NCBI GenBank assembly: GCA_016195805.1
Contig: JACPYT010000003.1
Coordinates: forward strand, 1-64,000
Reading direction: 5' to 3'
From: Hydrogenophilales bacterium
GTDB lineage: Bacteria > Pseudomonadota > Gammaproteobacteria > Burkholderiales > Thiobacillaceae
DNA: 64,000 nt
Shown here: positions 27,137 through 35,172 of the stretch, one piece after another
Position numbering within the stretch: the stretch's first letter is position 1
How the letters are laid out: every line of letters begins with the position of its first letter
Notes under the pieces: model-generated
Told to the model about the DNA's origin: nothing
Database searches by the model: none
The model's input: the letters and a program-made list of their open reading frames with translations, nothing else
Made by a program: the position numbers and the translations under genes

Positions 27137-28405
27137 TTATTTGAGCTTCTTGATGCCCATCAGGCCGAGCACGTATTTCTCGTACAGCGGCTCGGTCGAG
27201 CCTTTTTTCATCTTGCGCATGAAGTACTTCTCGAACGCGACCTTGGCCAGATGCACCCACTTGCCTTCCTTGAACCAGTTGACGTTGCGCGGCGGGATCT
27301 GCGGCAGCGCGACGAAGGCGGCGCCGGTGTCGCCGAAGTCGGCCAGGCAGATGGCGTTCCAGGTCGCCTTCTCGACCGGCTCGCCGCCGTCTAGCACGGC
27401 ACGGATGTTGTGCGCGGTGGCGGTGACCATGGACTCGATCATGTAGCCGGTCTTGGGGGTGCCGGTCGGCACCGGCGTGGCCTCGACCGGGGGAATGGCG
27501 ACGCACACGCCGACCGAGTAGATGTTCTGGAACTTGGGATTGCGCTGATAGGGATCGATGGTGATGAAGCCGCGTGGATTGGTCAGGCCCTCGACGCCGA
27601 ACACCGCGTCGATGCCCTTGAACGCCGGCAGCATCATGGAATAGGCGAACGGCAGCTCGTGCTCCTTGATCACCTCGCCCTTGTCGTTGTGCTCGGCGAC
27701 GAACATCTTGCCGGCCTCGACCTTGGTGACCTTGGCGTTGCAGATCCACTTGATGTGGCGGTCACGCATCGCCGACTCGAGCAGGCCCTTCGAATCGCCC
27801 ACCCCGCCCAGCCCGAGATGCCCGATATAGGGCTCGGCGGTGACGAAGGTCATCGGCACCTTGTCGCGGATCTTGCGCTTCCTCAGGTCGGTATCCATGA
27901 TCATGGCGAATTCGTACGCCGGGCCGTAGCACGAGGCGCCCTGCACCGCGCCCACCACGATGGGGCCCGGCTTCTGCACGAAATCGTCCCACACCCGCCC
28001 CGCGGACACGGCGTGTTCGACCTGGCAGATCGACTGGGTATGGCCTTCCGGCCCCAGCCCCGGCACCTCGTCGAAGGCCAGCTTGGGCCCGGTCGCGATG
28101 ATGAGGAAGTCGTAGTTCACGATCTGGCCGTCAGTGAGCTCGACCTGATTTTTCTCGGGGTGCACGCGCGCGGCGCCAACCGGGATGAAGTCGATATTCT
28201 TCTTGTTCAGATACGGAGCGGCCTCGAGGGTGACATCGTCGCGCTTGCGCCAGTTCACGGCCACCCAGGGATTGGACGGGGTGAACTGGAAATATGAATT
28301 GTTGGAAATGACGGTGACCTTGTCTTCCGCCCGCGCCGATTCGCGCATTTCATAGGCCATGGTCATGCCCCCCACGCCCGCGCCCAGAATAACGATATGT
28401 GCCAT
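27137..28405 (-). CDS. sqr: Sulfide:quinone oxidoreductase (type I-like)
   Basis: SQR oxidises sulfide to sulfane sulfur at the membrane and passes electrons to quinone. The 422-residue flavoprotein starts with the FAD site VILGAGVGGMTMAYEM and aligns throughout with the Acidithiobacillus ferrooxidans enzyme from memory. The catalytic cysteines are present: C127 (SICQVEHA), C159 (QGASCYGPAYE) and C353 (WNAICLADFGD). The PTGTPKTGYMIESMV segment and the amphipathic C-terminal FEKYFMRKMKKG are also family features. The ATG follows CAAGGAGGACAGC. It is transcribed divergently from fisR and has a sigma-54 promoter (28452-28467). Confidence 0.94.
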   Translation of the reverse strand: MAHIVILGAGVGGMTMAYEMRESARAEDKVTVISNNSYFQFTPSNPWVAVNWRKRDDVTLEAAPYLNKKNIDFIPVGAARVHPEKNQVELTDGQIVNYDFLIIATGPKLAFDEVPGLGPEGHTQSICQVEHAVSAGRVWDDFVQKPGPIVVGAVQGASCYGPAYEFAMIMDTDLRKRKIRDKVPMTFVTAEPYIGHLGLGGVGDSKGLLESAMRDRHIKWICNAKVTKVEAGKMFVAEHNDKGEVIKEHELPFAYSMMLPAFKGIDAVFGVEGLTNPRGFITIDPYQRNPKFQNIYSVGVCVAIPPVEATPVPTGTPKTGYMIESMVTATAHNIRAVLDGGEPVEKATWNAICLADFGDTGAAFVALPQIPPRNVNWFKEGKWVHLAKVAFEKYFMRKMKKGSTEPLYEKYVLGLMGIKKLK

Positions 28406-28451
28406 GCTGTCCTCCTTGGTTGATATTGGTTAATGTTGCGGCCAACACCAT

Positions 28452-28467
28452 TGCAACAGGCATGCCA
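28452..28467 (-). promoter_or_regulatory. Sigma-54 promoter of sqr
   Basis: The minus strand reads TGGCATGCCTGTTGCA, with -24 GG and -12 GC ten bases apart. Only one base departs from TGGCACG-N4-TTGCA. The start of transcription would be near 28441, giving a ~36-base leader before the sqr ATG. A palindromic activator site lies ~100 bases upstream. Confidence 0.82.
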
Positions 28468-28522
28468 CCGGGGAAGCCCCCTGTCCACGCGGGTTTCCGC
28501 GGGCCCTCCGGATTGACATGAT

Positions 28523-28563
28523 GGATTTGTCATGTCATTTTTCATGTCCGTCATGACAAATCC
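28523..28563. promoter_or_regulatory. Inverted repeat, probable FisR binding site (enhancer)
   Basis: GGATTTGTCATG (28523-28534) and CATGACAAATCC (28552-28563) form a perfect 12-base inverted repeat with a 17-base spacer. Its centre lies ~102 bases upstream of the predicted sqr transcription start, the usual position of a sigma-54 enhancer. It also covers three in-frame ATGs before the preferred fisR start, which suggests autoregulation. Confidence 0.7.
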
Positions 28564-28570
28564 GCCCGCC

Positions 28571-29869
28571 ATGGACCTCGAACTCCAGAGCCTGATCGAT
28601 ACGCACGAACAGCCGTTCGTCGTGATCGACCGCGCCTACCGCATCGTCGCCGCCAACCAGCGCTACTGCGATGCCTACGGCATGACACCCGACGCCATCG
28701 TCGGCCAGCACTGCCACGCGGTGTCGCATCACTCGCCGCGTCCCTGCCACGAAAACGGCGAGCACTGTCCGCACCAGGCGCTGTTCTCGCGGGGCGAGGC
28801 GGTCGAGGTGCTGCACACGCATTTCCACGCCGACAACCAGCCCGAGCGCACCCGCATCCGTGGGCACCGACTGCGCGGCGCGAACGGCGAACTGTATCTG
28901 GGCGAGCAGCTGTTTCCGCTGGAAGCCGAGGCCGGCAGCGAGTGCGATGCCATGCAGATGATCGGACAATCGCCCGCCTTTCTCGCCTGCGTCGACAACC
29001 TGGCGCGCGTAGCCGAAAGCGAGGCGTCGATCCTGCTGTACGGCGAGAGCGGCGTCGGCAAGGAGCTCGCCGCGCGCTTCATCCATGCGCGCTCGAGCCG
29101 CGCGGGCACGGCGTTCATCGTCATCAATTGCGCGGCGGTGCCGGAAAGCCTGTTCGAAAGCGAACTCTTCGGCCACGAGCGCGGCGCGTTTTCCGGCAGC
29201 AGCGGACAGAAAAAGGGCCTGTTCGAACTCGCCAACGGCGGCACCCTGTTCCTCGATGAAATCGGCGAGATCCCGCTGGCCATGCAGGCCAAGCTGCTGC
29301 GCGTACTGGAGACCGGCGAATTCCGCCGCGTCGGCGGTACGCAGACGCTGACTGCCGACGTGCGCGTGGTCTCCGCCACCAACCGCCGGCTGCTCGACGA
29401 AGTCGATGCCAAGCGCTTCCGGCTCGACCTGTATTACCGCCTGGCCGGCATCGACGTCACCCTGCCGCCGCTACGTGAGCGCGCCGCCGACCTCCCCGAG
29501 CTGGCGAACTTCCTGCTCAAGCGGCTGACCGGCGGACAAAGCCCCTGCCGGCTCGCGCCGGACGCCGTCTCGGCATTGCAGGCCTACGACTTCCCCGGCA
29601 ACGTGCGCGAACTGCGCAACCTCCTGCAGCATGCCGTCCTCAGTTGCCGCGACGGCACCATCCGCGCGAGCGACCTGCGGCTGTCGCCGCGCGTCGCGCA
29701 GGCTCTGCCGGACACGGCGAACGCCTCGCTGCGCAACATGGAACGCGCGCACCTGCAAAGCCTGCTCGACGCGCACGACGGCCACCGCGCCCGCGTCGCC
29801 GCCGCGCTCGGCGTCACCGAACGCACGCTGTATCGCAAGCTTAAGCAGCACGGCTTGGGGAAGATCTGA
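28571..29869 (+). CDS. fisR: FisR-type sigma-54 activator sensing sulfane sulfur
   Basis: This ~432-residue activator has an N-terminal PAS-like sensor, a AAA+ domain and a Fis-type helix-turn-helix. The sensor has cysteines C48, C59 and C66 (GQHCHAV, RPCHEN, EHCPHQ), spaced 11 and 7. That is the spacing of the reactive C53, C64 and C71 reported for Cupriavidus FisR, which responds to polysulfide and activates sqr. The AAA+ part has GESGVGKE and TLFLDEIGE, but its sigma-54 contact loop reads GAFSGS instead of GAFTGA. The C-terminus has RVAAALGVTERTLYRKLKQHG. Starts at 28532, 28544 and 28553 are also possible; none has a clear ribosome binding site. Confidence 0.88.
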   Translation: MDLELQSLIDTHEQPFVVIDRAYRIVAANQRYCDAYGMTPDAIVGQHCHAVSHHSPRPCHENGEHCPHQALFSRGEAVEVLHTHFHADNQPERTRIRGHRLRGANGELYLGEQLFPLEAEAGSECDAMQMIGQSPAFLACVDNLARVAESEASILLYGESGVGKELAARFIHARSSRAGTAFIVINCAAVPESLFESELFGHERGAFSGSSGQKKGLFELANGGTLFLDEIGEIPLAMQAKLLRVLETGEFRRVGGTQTLTADVRVVSATNRRLLDEVDAKRFRLDLYYRLAGIDVTLPPLRERAADLPELANFLLKRLTGGQSPCRLAPDAVSALQAYDFPGNVRELRNLLQHAVLSCRDGTIRASDLRLSPRVAQALPDTANASLRNMERAHLQSLLDAHDGHRARVAAALGVTERTLYRKLKQHGLGKI

Positions 29870-30472
29870 ACCCCGTTCCGGCCTCCTTCAGGAAGCGGCG
29901 CAAAATGCGAAGTCGCGTTGGCGACGGTCGGAGCAAAGTTGAAACCGGCGACCTGATGCGACGAAGCGTGTGGTAGGTGGCGAACGACGGTGGCGGGGAA
30001 AGCCACTGGAATTCCGTCTTTGCGTGGCTGCTACTCGGCCCTTGCTGCCGGTGGCGTCGGACGAGTTGAATGGCCGGTGTCGCGCAGGTTGCTGACGTTG
30101 ACGCGGCAGGCTGCTTTAACGGCCGCTTTCGTCAGTGGCGAGGGACAGCACCCGACCCATTGCCGCCGGTCGCGCCATCGAAGCTTCAGCGGCAGGTATC
30201 AAAGTGGAGCTGCCGCCCGGAACGGTTCCTTACAGACAGAGGCTCGGCCTTTTCTTACTTTCGGACTAACGTGGTTCGACGTCAGCAATGTGTCGGACTG
30301 CTGACCTTGTGGGGGCAAGTCGCCGCCCGCCCGCTTCCGATCATGGAAGTCGAACCGGTGGTCAATATGGCGCGGGTATGCAAGGAACGCAAGATGCGTT
30401 TCCAGACGGAGGTGCTGAAATTGTGATCTCCGATTTCCACACTCAAAATCGGAACCGTTTTGATTTTAGCTT
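29870..30472. other. Long intergenic region fisR-autotransporter
   Basis: About 600 bases without a supported gene. Short open frames exist (for example 30070-30426 on the plus strand), but they lack recognisable motifs and good starts. The base composition suggests decayed coding DNA. A CCGATTT / AAATCGG hairpin near 30430-30452 could be a terminator remnant. Confidence 0.45.
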
Positions 30473-30498
30473 CCGGGCCAGTCCATAAACTGGCCCGG
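30473..30498 (-). terminator. Hairpin downstream of the autotransporter gene
   Basis: CCGGGCCAGT and ACTGGCCCGG form a perfect 10-base stem with a 6-base loop, 30 bases beyond the stop on the minus strand. A T-tract is weak, so termination is plausible but not certain. Confidence 0.6.
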
Positions 30499-30527
30499 AT
30501 ACGCGATGTAACTAACTGGCTTGCGTT

Positions 30528-31892
30528 TTAGAAGGACGCACGATAGCTGATGGTTCCACCGTAGCTGGGATCGCCGCCCTGTGTGCCTGCATTCAAACCA
30601 ACTGAGATCAGGCTCTTGTCGGTCAGGCGATGGTCAACATCCGCCATCAGGCGTGCCCAGGTCTGGCGCACGTTTTGTCCAGGCAATGCAAAACCGCTGA
30701 CACCGATGATCTGCCCGCTGGTGCCTGGCATATTGTCTTCGAAACCATGAACAACTTCAGTATTCAAGACCAGATCGGTCGAACCGCTCAATGCTTTCTT
30801 GGCCCCCAGTCCAACTCGCACGTTATTGCCGGTGGAGTTATTGGCGTTATAAGAAACAGGGAAACTACCGCCGAATTCGGTATACGCCCCGACGTCGGCG
30901 CGCGACCATGTGTAAGCCGCATAGGGGGACAGCGCAAACTTGGCTATTGTGGCCACGTTCAGCAGGTCGAGTCGAATCCGAACGGAAGAACTGGTCGTAT
31001 CCGTGTTGCCGGTGGAAGTGTCGATACTGGCGCCATTCTGGTAATTGCGGCTGACTTTGGTATTGAAGCTGCCGTAATACCCAGTAATGCTGCCTTCGAC
31101 ATTGGGAGTAAACAGCTTGTCCACTTCAGCGAGAAAATATTGCCCGCTATTCGTTGCGTGACCGCCCAGGCTCAGACCCTGACGATCCCATACCTGGCCG
31201 GTACCGATTCCTAAACGTGCCGTGCCGATATCCTTGTAAACTCCCACCTCGGCAATCTGCATGTCGCTATCGCTGCTATTGAAATGCGCGGCGTCAGCGG
31301 TTGCCCAGACCCCTACCCCATTTCCGGCCGACCGAGTCAGGCCGGAATCGAGCAAGGTACGATGATGCGCGCCTTCCATCGACAAGGCAGGCATCCCAAC
31401 CCCGGTCATGGAAACCGTGCTGCTTGCATTGGTAAGACTCTGGTTGAAAGCGGCCAGATTCGTGATGCTGGGAGCCGGGCCAACCATGCTGATGAGATAC
31501 ATCGTCCAGTAACTAGCATTGGTGGAGTATGAAACCAACTGGGTCCCGCTGCCATTATTGTAGAGGGAGGTCACATTGCCGCCAGACAAACCATAGGCGA
31601 AATAGGGTGCCTGCGTGTAAAAATTGGGGGTACCCAACTGGCTCCCGACCAACCCTGCCAGACTTGTCGCCAATGACTGATTGCCCCACCAGGGTTGAGC
31701 GGAATAATTTAGACTGGGTGTGCTGTAAATCGACACAACAGATCCGATGGTATATGTAGTGCCGCCTGATGTAACCGTAACGCTTGCCGGCGCAGCGTTT
31801 GCATCTATGGCAAACAGGCTAACCGTAGCTAGTGCCAAAGACAGGCACAAGTTGACAGGGGTTTTCGTAGTAAAAATCTGATTCTTATCCAT
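30528..31892 (-). CDS. Autotransporter-type outer-membrane protein
   Basis: This 454-residue protein has a signal peptide (LSLALATVSLFAIDANAA), a short Ser/Thr/Asn-rich passenger (residues ~30-185) and a C-terminal ~270-residue region that looks like an autotransporter beta-barrel. It has alternating strands, GVWATADAAHF near its start and the terminal aromatic residue in SYRASF. The short passenger shows no recognisable enzyme or adhesin motif. Codon and base usage look less GC-rich than the core genes, in line with the neighbouring recombinase and a possible horizontal origin. Confidence 0.78.
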   Translation of the reverse strand: MDKNQIFTTKTPVNLCLSLALATVSLFAIDANAAPASVTVTSGGTTYTIGSVVSIYSTPSLNYSAQPWWGNQSLATSLAGLVGSQLGTPNFYTQAPYFAYGLSGGNVTSLYNNGSGTQLVSYSTNASYWTMYLISMVGPAPSITNLAAFNQSLTNASSTVSMTGVGMPALSMEGAHHRTLLDSGLTRSAGNGVGVWATADAAHFNSSDSDMQIAEVGVYKDIGTARLGIGTGQVWDRQGLSLGGHATNSGQYFLAEVDKLFTPNVEGSITGYYGSFNTKVSRNYQNGASIDTSTGNTDTTSSSVRIRLDLLNVATIAKFALSPYAAYTWSRADVGAYTEFGGSFPVSYNANNSTGNNVRVGLGAKKALSGSTDLVLNTEVVHGFEDNMPGTSGQIIGVSGFALPGQNVRQTWARLMADVDHRLTDKSLISVGLNAGTQGGDPSYGGTISYRASF

Positions 31893-32218
31893 TCTTTGTG
31901 TGTCTCACTTTATAAAATCTTATAAAAAGTTATTGATTGTCCTCGCCGGCGTCCCATAATGCTGGGCGCAGTAGATTTACGGCAGGCGATGACTCTACTT
32001 AAGTTATTCGCTGGTGCTAGTTCTATGGGTGCAGGAGCACGGCGGCAAGTACGCTATAGGACCGGTTTCTGAGTGAAGCTGCCAGTCGAACGGCAGCAGT
32101 GCCGCTTGGACGAGCGGCTGCTTGTGGCCGATAGCACGTATACGGCATCTTGCCAGAAAGCCGCCCTCCGCGACTCGGTAACACAATCAGACTCCCATCA
32201 ACCACGAAGGAGTCTGAC
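31893..32218. other. Intergenic region autotransporter-recombinase
   Basis: No gene is supported in these ~326 bases. The part next to the autotransporter (31900-31945) is AT-rich with TTTTATAAGATTTTATAAAG on the minus strand, a likely promoter. The rest has no clear structure. Confidence 0.5.
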
Positions 32219-32833
32219 ATGGAAACCAATCAAACTTGGCAACCCTGGAATAAAGGCAAGCTGGTCGGCCAAAAGCCGCCACTCAAGCCCAAGGACATCT
32301 GGGCCATCCGAATCCACCTGCAAAACGAACACCAGGTTCGCGACTTGGCCATGTTCAACTTGGCGATCGACAACAAGCTGCGTGGCTGCGATCTGGTGAA
32401 CCTGCATGTACGGGACGTGACACACGGCAACCAGGTACTGCCCCGTGCGATGGTCGTGCAGCGAAAGACCCAGCGTCCGGTGCAGTTCGAACTGACCGAG
32501 CCGACCAGGGCTGCCGTATCGGCATGGGTCGAAACTGCGAATTTGAGGCCGGAGCACTATCTGTTTCCCAGTCGCCTGGCGAAATCGCCCCATGTTTCTA
32601 CTCGCCAATACGCCCGGATCGTGCACCAGTGGGTTGCCGCCATCGGGCTCGATTCGACGGTCTATGGCACGCACACCATGCGACGGACCAAGGCGACTCT
32701 GATCTACAAGCGAACCAAGAACCTACGAGCCGTCCAACTCCTGCTCGGTCATAGCAAGCTGGAAAGCACTGTTCGGTATCTTGGGATTGAAGTGGATGAC
32801 GCTCTGGAGATCTCCGAGCAGACCGAGATTTAG
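32219..32833 (+). CDS. Small tyrosine recombinase (catalytic-domain-only integrase)
   Basis: This 204-residue protein corresponds to the catalytic domain of tyrosine recombinases. Visible residues are the first Arg in NKLRGCDLVNL, the HTMRR box (His-x-x-Arg), the LLGHSKLESTVRYLG segment with the second His and the nucleophilic Tyr. It lacks most of the N-terminal core-binding and arm domains of phage integrases, so it resembles the short stand-alone integrases common in proteobacterial chromosomes. The ATG at 32219 follows CGAAGGAGTCTGAC. It lies within the accessory DNA between trpG and trpE and may have taken part in its formation. No att sites could be identified. Confidence 0.85.
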   Translation: METNQTWQPWNKGKLVGQKPPLKPKDIWAIRIHLQNEHQVRDLAMFNLAIDNKLRGCDLVNLHVRDVTHGNQVLPRAMVVQRKTQRPVQFELTEPTRAAVSAWVETANLRPEHYLFPSRLAKSPHVSTRQYARIVHQWVAAIGLDSTVYGTHTMRRTKATLIYKRTKNLRAVQLLLGHSKLESTVRYLGIEVDDALEISEQTEI

Positions 32834-32846
32834 TGGCTGGAGAGAC

Positions 32847-32884
32847 GGTCGCACGCTACGCGCCTTGATGAGTATCGTGCGACC
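32847..32884. repeat. Inverted repeat downstream of the recombinase
   Basis: GGTCGCACG (32847-32855) and CGTGCGACC (32876-32884) are perfect inverted 9-mers separated by 20 bases, just after the recombinase stop. It could be a terminator or a recombination/binding site; there is no T-run. Confidence 0.55.
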
Positions 32885-32974
32885 GCTTTCTGGCATGATG
32901 CTGTATTCGTTACGGTCGTACAGCCTGGATGCTTGCGTCCAAAACATACTTGCAGCCAACCGCGAAAGATCAAA

Positions 32975-34147
32975 ATGGAATGCGCACGACGAAACCACCG
33001 CACTCCTCTCATCCTCAGCTTGATGGCCCTGATGTCGATGACAGGGTGCTCCACGCTCGGATTTCTCCAATCGAAGCATCAATACGCTTATGTAGCGAAC
33101 TCAAGCAACGTCTCGGCCTACCGCATCAATTCCTCCACCGGCAAGCTCACACCCCTACCTGGCAGTCCGTTCGCTGCAGGAATCCTCCCCAGTTCCGTTA
33201 TGGCCAACCCGGCAGGCACCTTCGTCTATGTAGCAAACAGTGGAAGTAGCAACGTCTCGGCCTACCGCATCAATGCCTCCAACGGCACGCTTACGCCTGT
33301 GCCGGGCAGTCCGTTCAATTCAGGACCGTTCCCCGCATCCATCACGTTCAACCCGGCAGGTACATTCGTTTATGTGGCGACTGGAGCCCCAGACGAGATG
33401 ACGCTTGGAGGCGGAATCGTGCGCGAGGGCCGCATCTGGGCCTACTGCATCGATGCCAGCTCTGGGGCGCTCACACCCGTGCCGGGTAATCCGTTCGCTG
33501 CAGGAGTCCTCCCCAGTTCCTTAATGGTTAACCCGGCAGGCACCTTCGCCTATGCAACAAACGGTTTCAGCGACGACGTCTCGGCCTACCGCATCAATTC
33601 CTCCACCGGCGAACTCACACCCGTACCTGGCAGTCCGTTCTCTGCAGGAATCCTCCCCAGTTCCGTCACGGTCAACCCGGCAGGCACCTTCGTCTATGTA
33701 GCAAACAGTTACAGTAGCAACGTCTCGGCCTACCGCATCAATGCCTCCACCGGAGCTTTGGCTGAAATTCCCGGTAGCCCATTCCATACTGGAAAATCTC
33801 CGAGCTCAATCGCCGTCAACTCCACAGGCACCTTCGTCTATGTGGTAAACCAGTTCACAGGATATGCGGGCCAAAATGGAACCATCTCGACCTACCGCAT
33901 TAACGCCACCAACGGGGCATTGACCGAAATACCTGGCAGCCCGTTTACGGCTGGCATCGAACCCGCATCCATCACAATCAACCCTGCTGGCACGCTCGCT
34001 TACGTGGCAAACCAGGGCAATTCTGGCCACGATGGCTCTATCTCGGCTTACCGCATCAATGCCACCACCGGGGTGCTCACACCCGTGCCGGGAAGTCCGT
34101 TCACGTTTGGAACCAAGCCCGCATCCATCACAATCGTGCAACCTTGA
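32975..34147 (+). CDS. Beta-propeller lipoprotein (lactonase-like repeats)
   Basis: This 390-residue protein has a signal peptide with a lipobox (SMTGC near residue 24), then about seven ~50-residue blades. Each blade follows the pattern PAGTFVYVAN, VSAYRIN, GxLTPVPGSPF, AGxxPSSITVN, as in YncE/6-phosphogluconolactonase-like propellers. No catalytic residues can be assigned, and a cell-surface binding role is as likely as lactonase activity. The ATG at 32975 is chosen by the lipoprotein signal; a TTG at 32933 also exists. Blades at 33118-33280 and 33586-33748 are nearly identical at base level, 468 bases apart, implying recent internal duplication or conversion. Confidence 0.8.
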   Translation: MECARRNHRTPLILSLMALMSMTGCSTLGFLQSKHQYAYVANSSNVSAYRINSSTGKLTPLPGSPFAAGILPSSVMANPAGTFVYVANSGSSNVSAYRINASNGTLTPVPGSPFNSGPFPASITFNPAGTFVYVATGAPDEMTLGGGIVREGRIWAYCIDASSGALTPVPGNPFAAGVLPSSLMVNPAGTFAYATNGFSDDVSAYRINSSTGELTPVPGSPFSAGILPSSVTVNPAGTFVYVANSYSSNVSAYRINASTGALAEIPGSPFHTGKSPSSIAVNSTGTFVYVVNQFTGYAGQNGTISTYRINATNGALTEIPGSPFTAGIEPASITINPAGTLAYVANQGNSGHDGSISAYRINATTGVLTPVPGSPFTFGTKPASITIVQP

Positions 34148-34149
34148 TG

Positions 34150-34281
34150 TGTGCATCCCGAACACACCCTTTCAGCCAACCACGAAAGATCAAAATGGAA
34201 CGCAGGCGACAAAGCATTCGCATTCCTTCAACGTTATGGTCCCGAACGTCTGCTATGGGTTGCAGATTCAACAATAAGTAG
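34150..34281 (+). pseudogene. Remnant of a second copy of the beta-propeller gene start
   Basis: Bases 34166-34240 repeat, with scattered changes, the region around the start of the preceding gene. CAGCCAACCACGAAAGATC is shared almost exactly with the segment near 32955, followed by AAAATGGAA and a similar Arg-rich start. From the ATG at 34195 a 28-codon frame runs to a TAG at 34279, with ATGGGTTGC near its end aligning with the lipobox region of the intact gene. The rest of the copy is missing, so this looks like a tandem duplicate that was deleted. Confidence 0.6.
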
Positions 34282-34581
34282 TCATGCCGGGCGACTGCTT
34301 CAGTCTCAGAAACCTGCCGTTTGAACCTCTGATAATCGACCGGCAGGTGCGGGTCGATAGTTCGCGTTCGCCAGACCGAGAAGCTGACGTTCACCACGGC
34401 TTGCGGCTGAGCGGCAGGTATTCGGTGCATTGCTGACCGAGTCTGACCCGAGATTCAAGGTCGGCTTAGGCCGAGAACCGGTCGCACTGCAAGTCGGCAC
34501 ATAGAACCGAAACAAGCGAATAAAACTTTGTCACGTGTCTGTTGTGCCAAACTACCGCCCACCTCCCAACAAGACATCCCC
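34282..34581. other. Intergenic region upstream of tag
   Basis: About 300 bases with no supported gene. The sequence has short imperfect inverted repeats around CCTGCCG / CGGCAGG (34315-34415), of the kind found in decayed intergenic DNA. The promoter of tag presumably lies near 34520. Confidence 0.45.
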
Positions 34582-35172
34582 ATGACCGCCCCCCGCCCCC
34601 GCTGCACCTGGTGCGGCACCGATCCGCTCTACTGCGCCTACCACGACGAGGAATGGGGCGTGCCGCTGCACGACGAGCGCGCGCTGTTCGAATTCCTGAT
34701 CCTGGAAGGCGCGCAGGCGGGCTTGTCGTGGTTCACCATCCTGAAGAAGCGCGAAGGCTACCGGCGCGCGTTCGACCATTTCGACGTCGAGCGCATCGCG
34801 CGCTACGGCGAGGCGGACGTGGCGCGGCTGGTGGCGGACGCGGGTATCGTGCGCAACCGGCTGAAGATCGAATCGACGATCACCAATGCGCGCGCGACGC
34901 TGGCGCTGCGCGAGACGGCGGGCGGGCTGGACGCCTACTTCTGGAATTTCGTGGACGGCCGCCCCATCGACAATGCGTGGAAAGGCATCGGACAGGTGCC
35001 GGCCAGCACGCCGCTGTCGGATGCGATCAGCAAGGACCTGAAAAAACGCGGCTTCAAATTCGTCGGCTCGACCATCGTGTACGCGCACATGCAGGCCACG
35101 GGCATGGTCAACGACCATACGGTGGATTGCTTCCGCCATCGCGAGGTGGCCGGCGCGGCTCAGCGGAAGTAG
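34582..35172 (+). CDS. tag: DNA-3-methyladenine glycosylase I (Tag)
   Basis: Tag excises 3-methyladenine from alkylated DNA. The 196-residue protein has the zinc-binding N-terminus RCTWCGTDPLYCAYHDEEWG, the ILEGAQAGLSW helix with the catalytic-pocket Glu, and the C-terminal zinc residues in MVNDHTVDCFRH. The ATG at 34582 gives the family N-terminus. Its last 13 bases overlap the 3' end of the convergent AraC-type gene. Confidence 0.94.
   Translation: MTAPRPRCTWCGTDPLYCAYHDEEWGVPLHDERALFEFLILEGAQAGLSWFTILKKREGYRRAFDHFDVERIARYGEADVARLVADAGIVRNRLKIESTITNARATLALRETAGGLDAYFWNFVDGRPIDNAWKGIGQVPASTPLSDAISKDLKKRGFKFVGSTIVYAHMQATGMVNDHTVDCFRHREVAGAAQRK

Noticed and set aside
30070-30426. 118-codon plus-strand frame in the fisR-autotransporter gap
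   Set aside because: No motif, no ribosome binding site and no neighbour-based reason to believe it. Probably chance or decayed sequence.
32219-32833. Integron integrase
   Set aside because: The protein lacks the integron-specific insert and N-terminal domain, and no attC-like cassette array follows.
32975-34147. Regularly spaced DNA repeats suggesting a CRISPR-like array
   Set aside because: The repeats are codon-phased blades of a beta-propeller with variable spacing and no spacers. No CRISPR array or cas gene was seen in the window.
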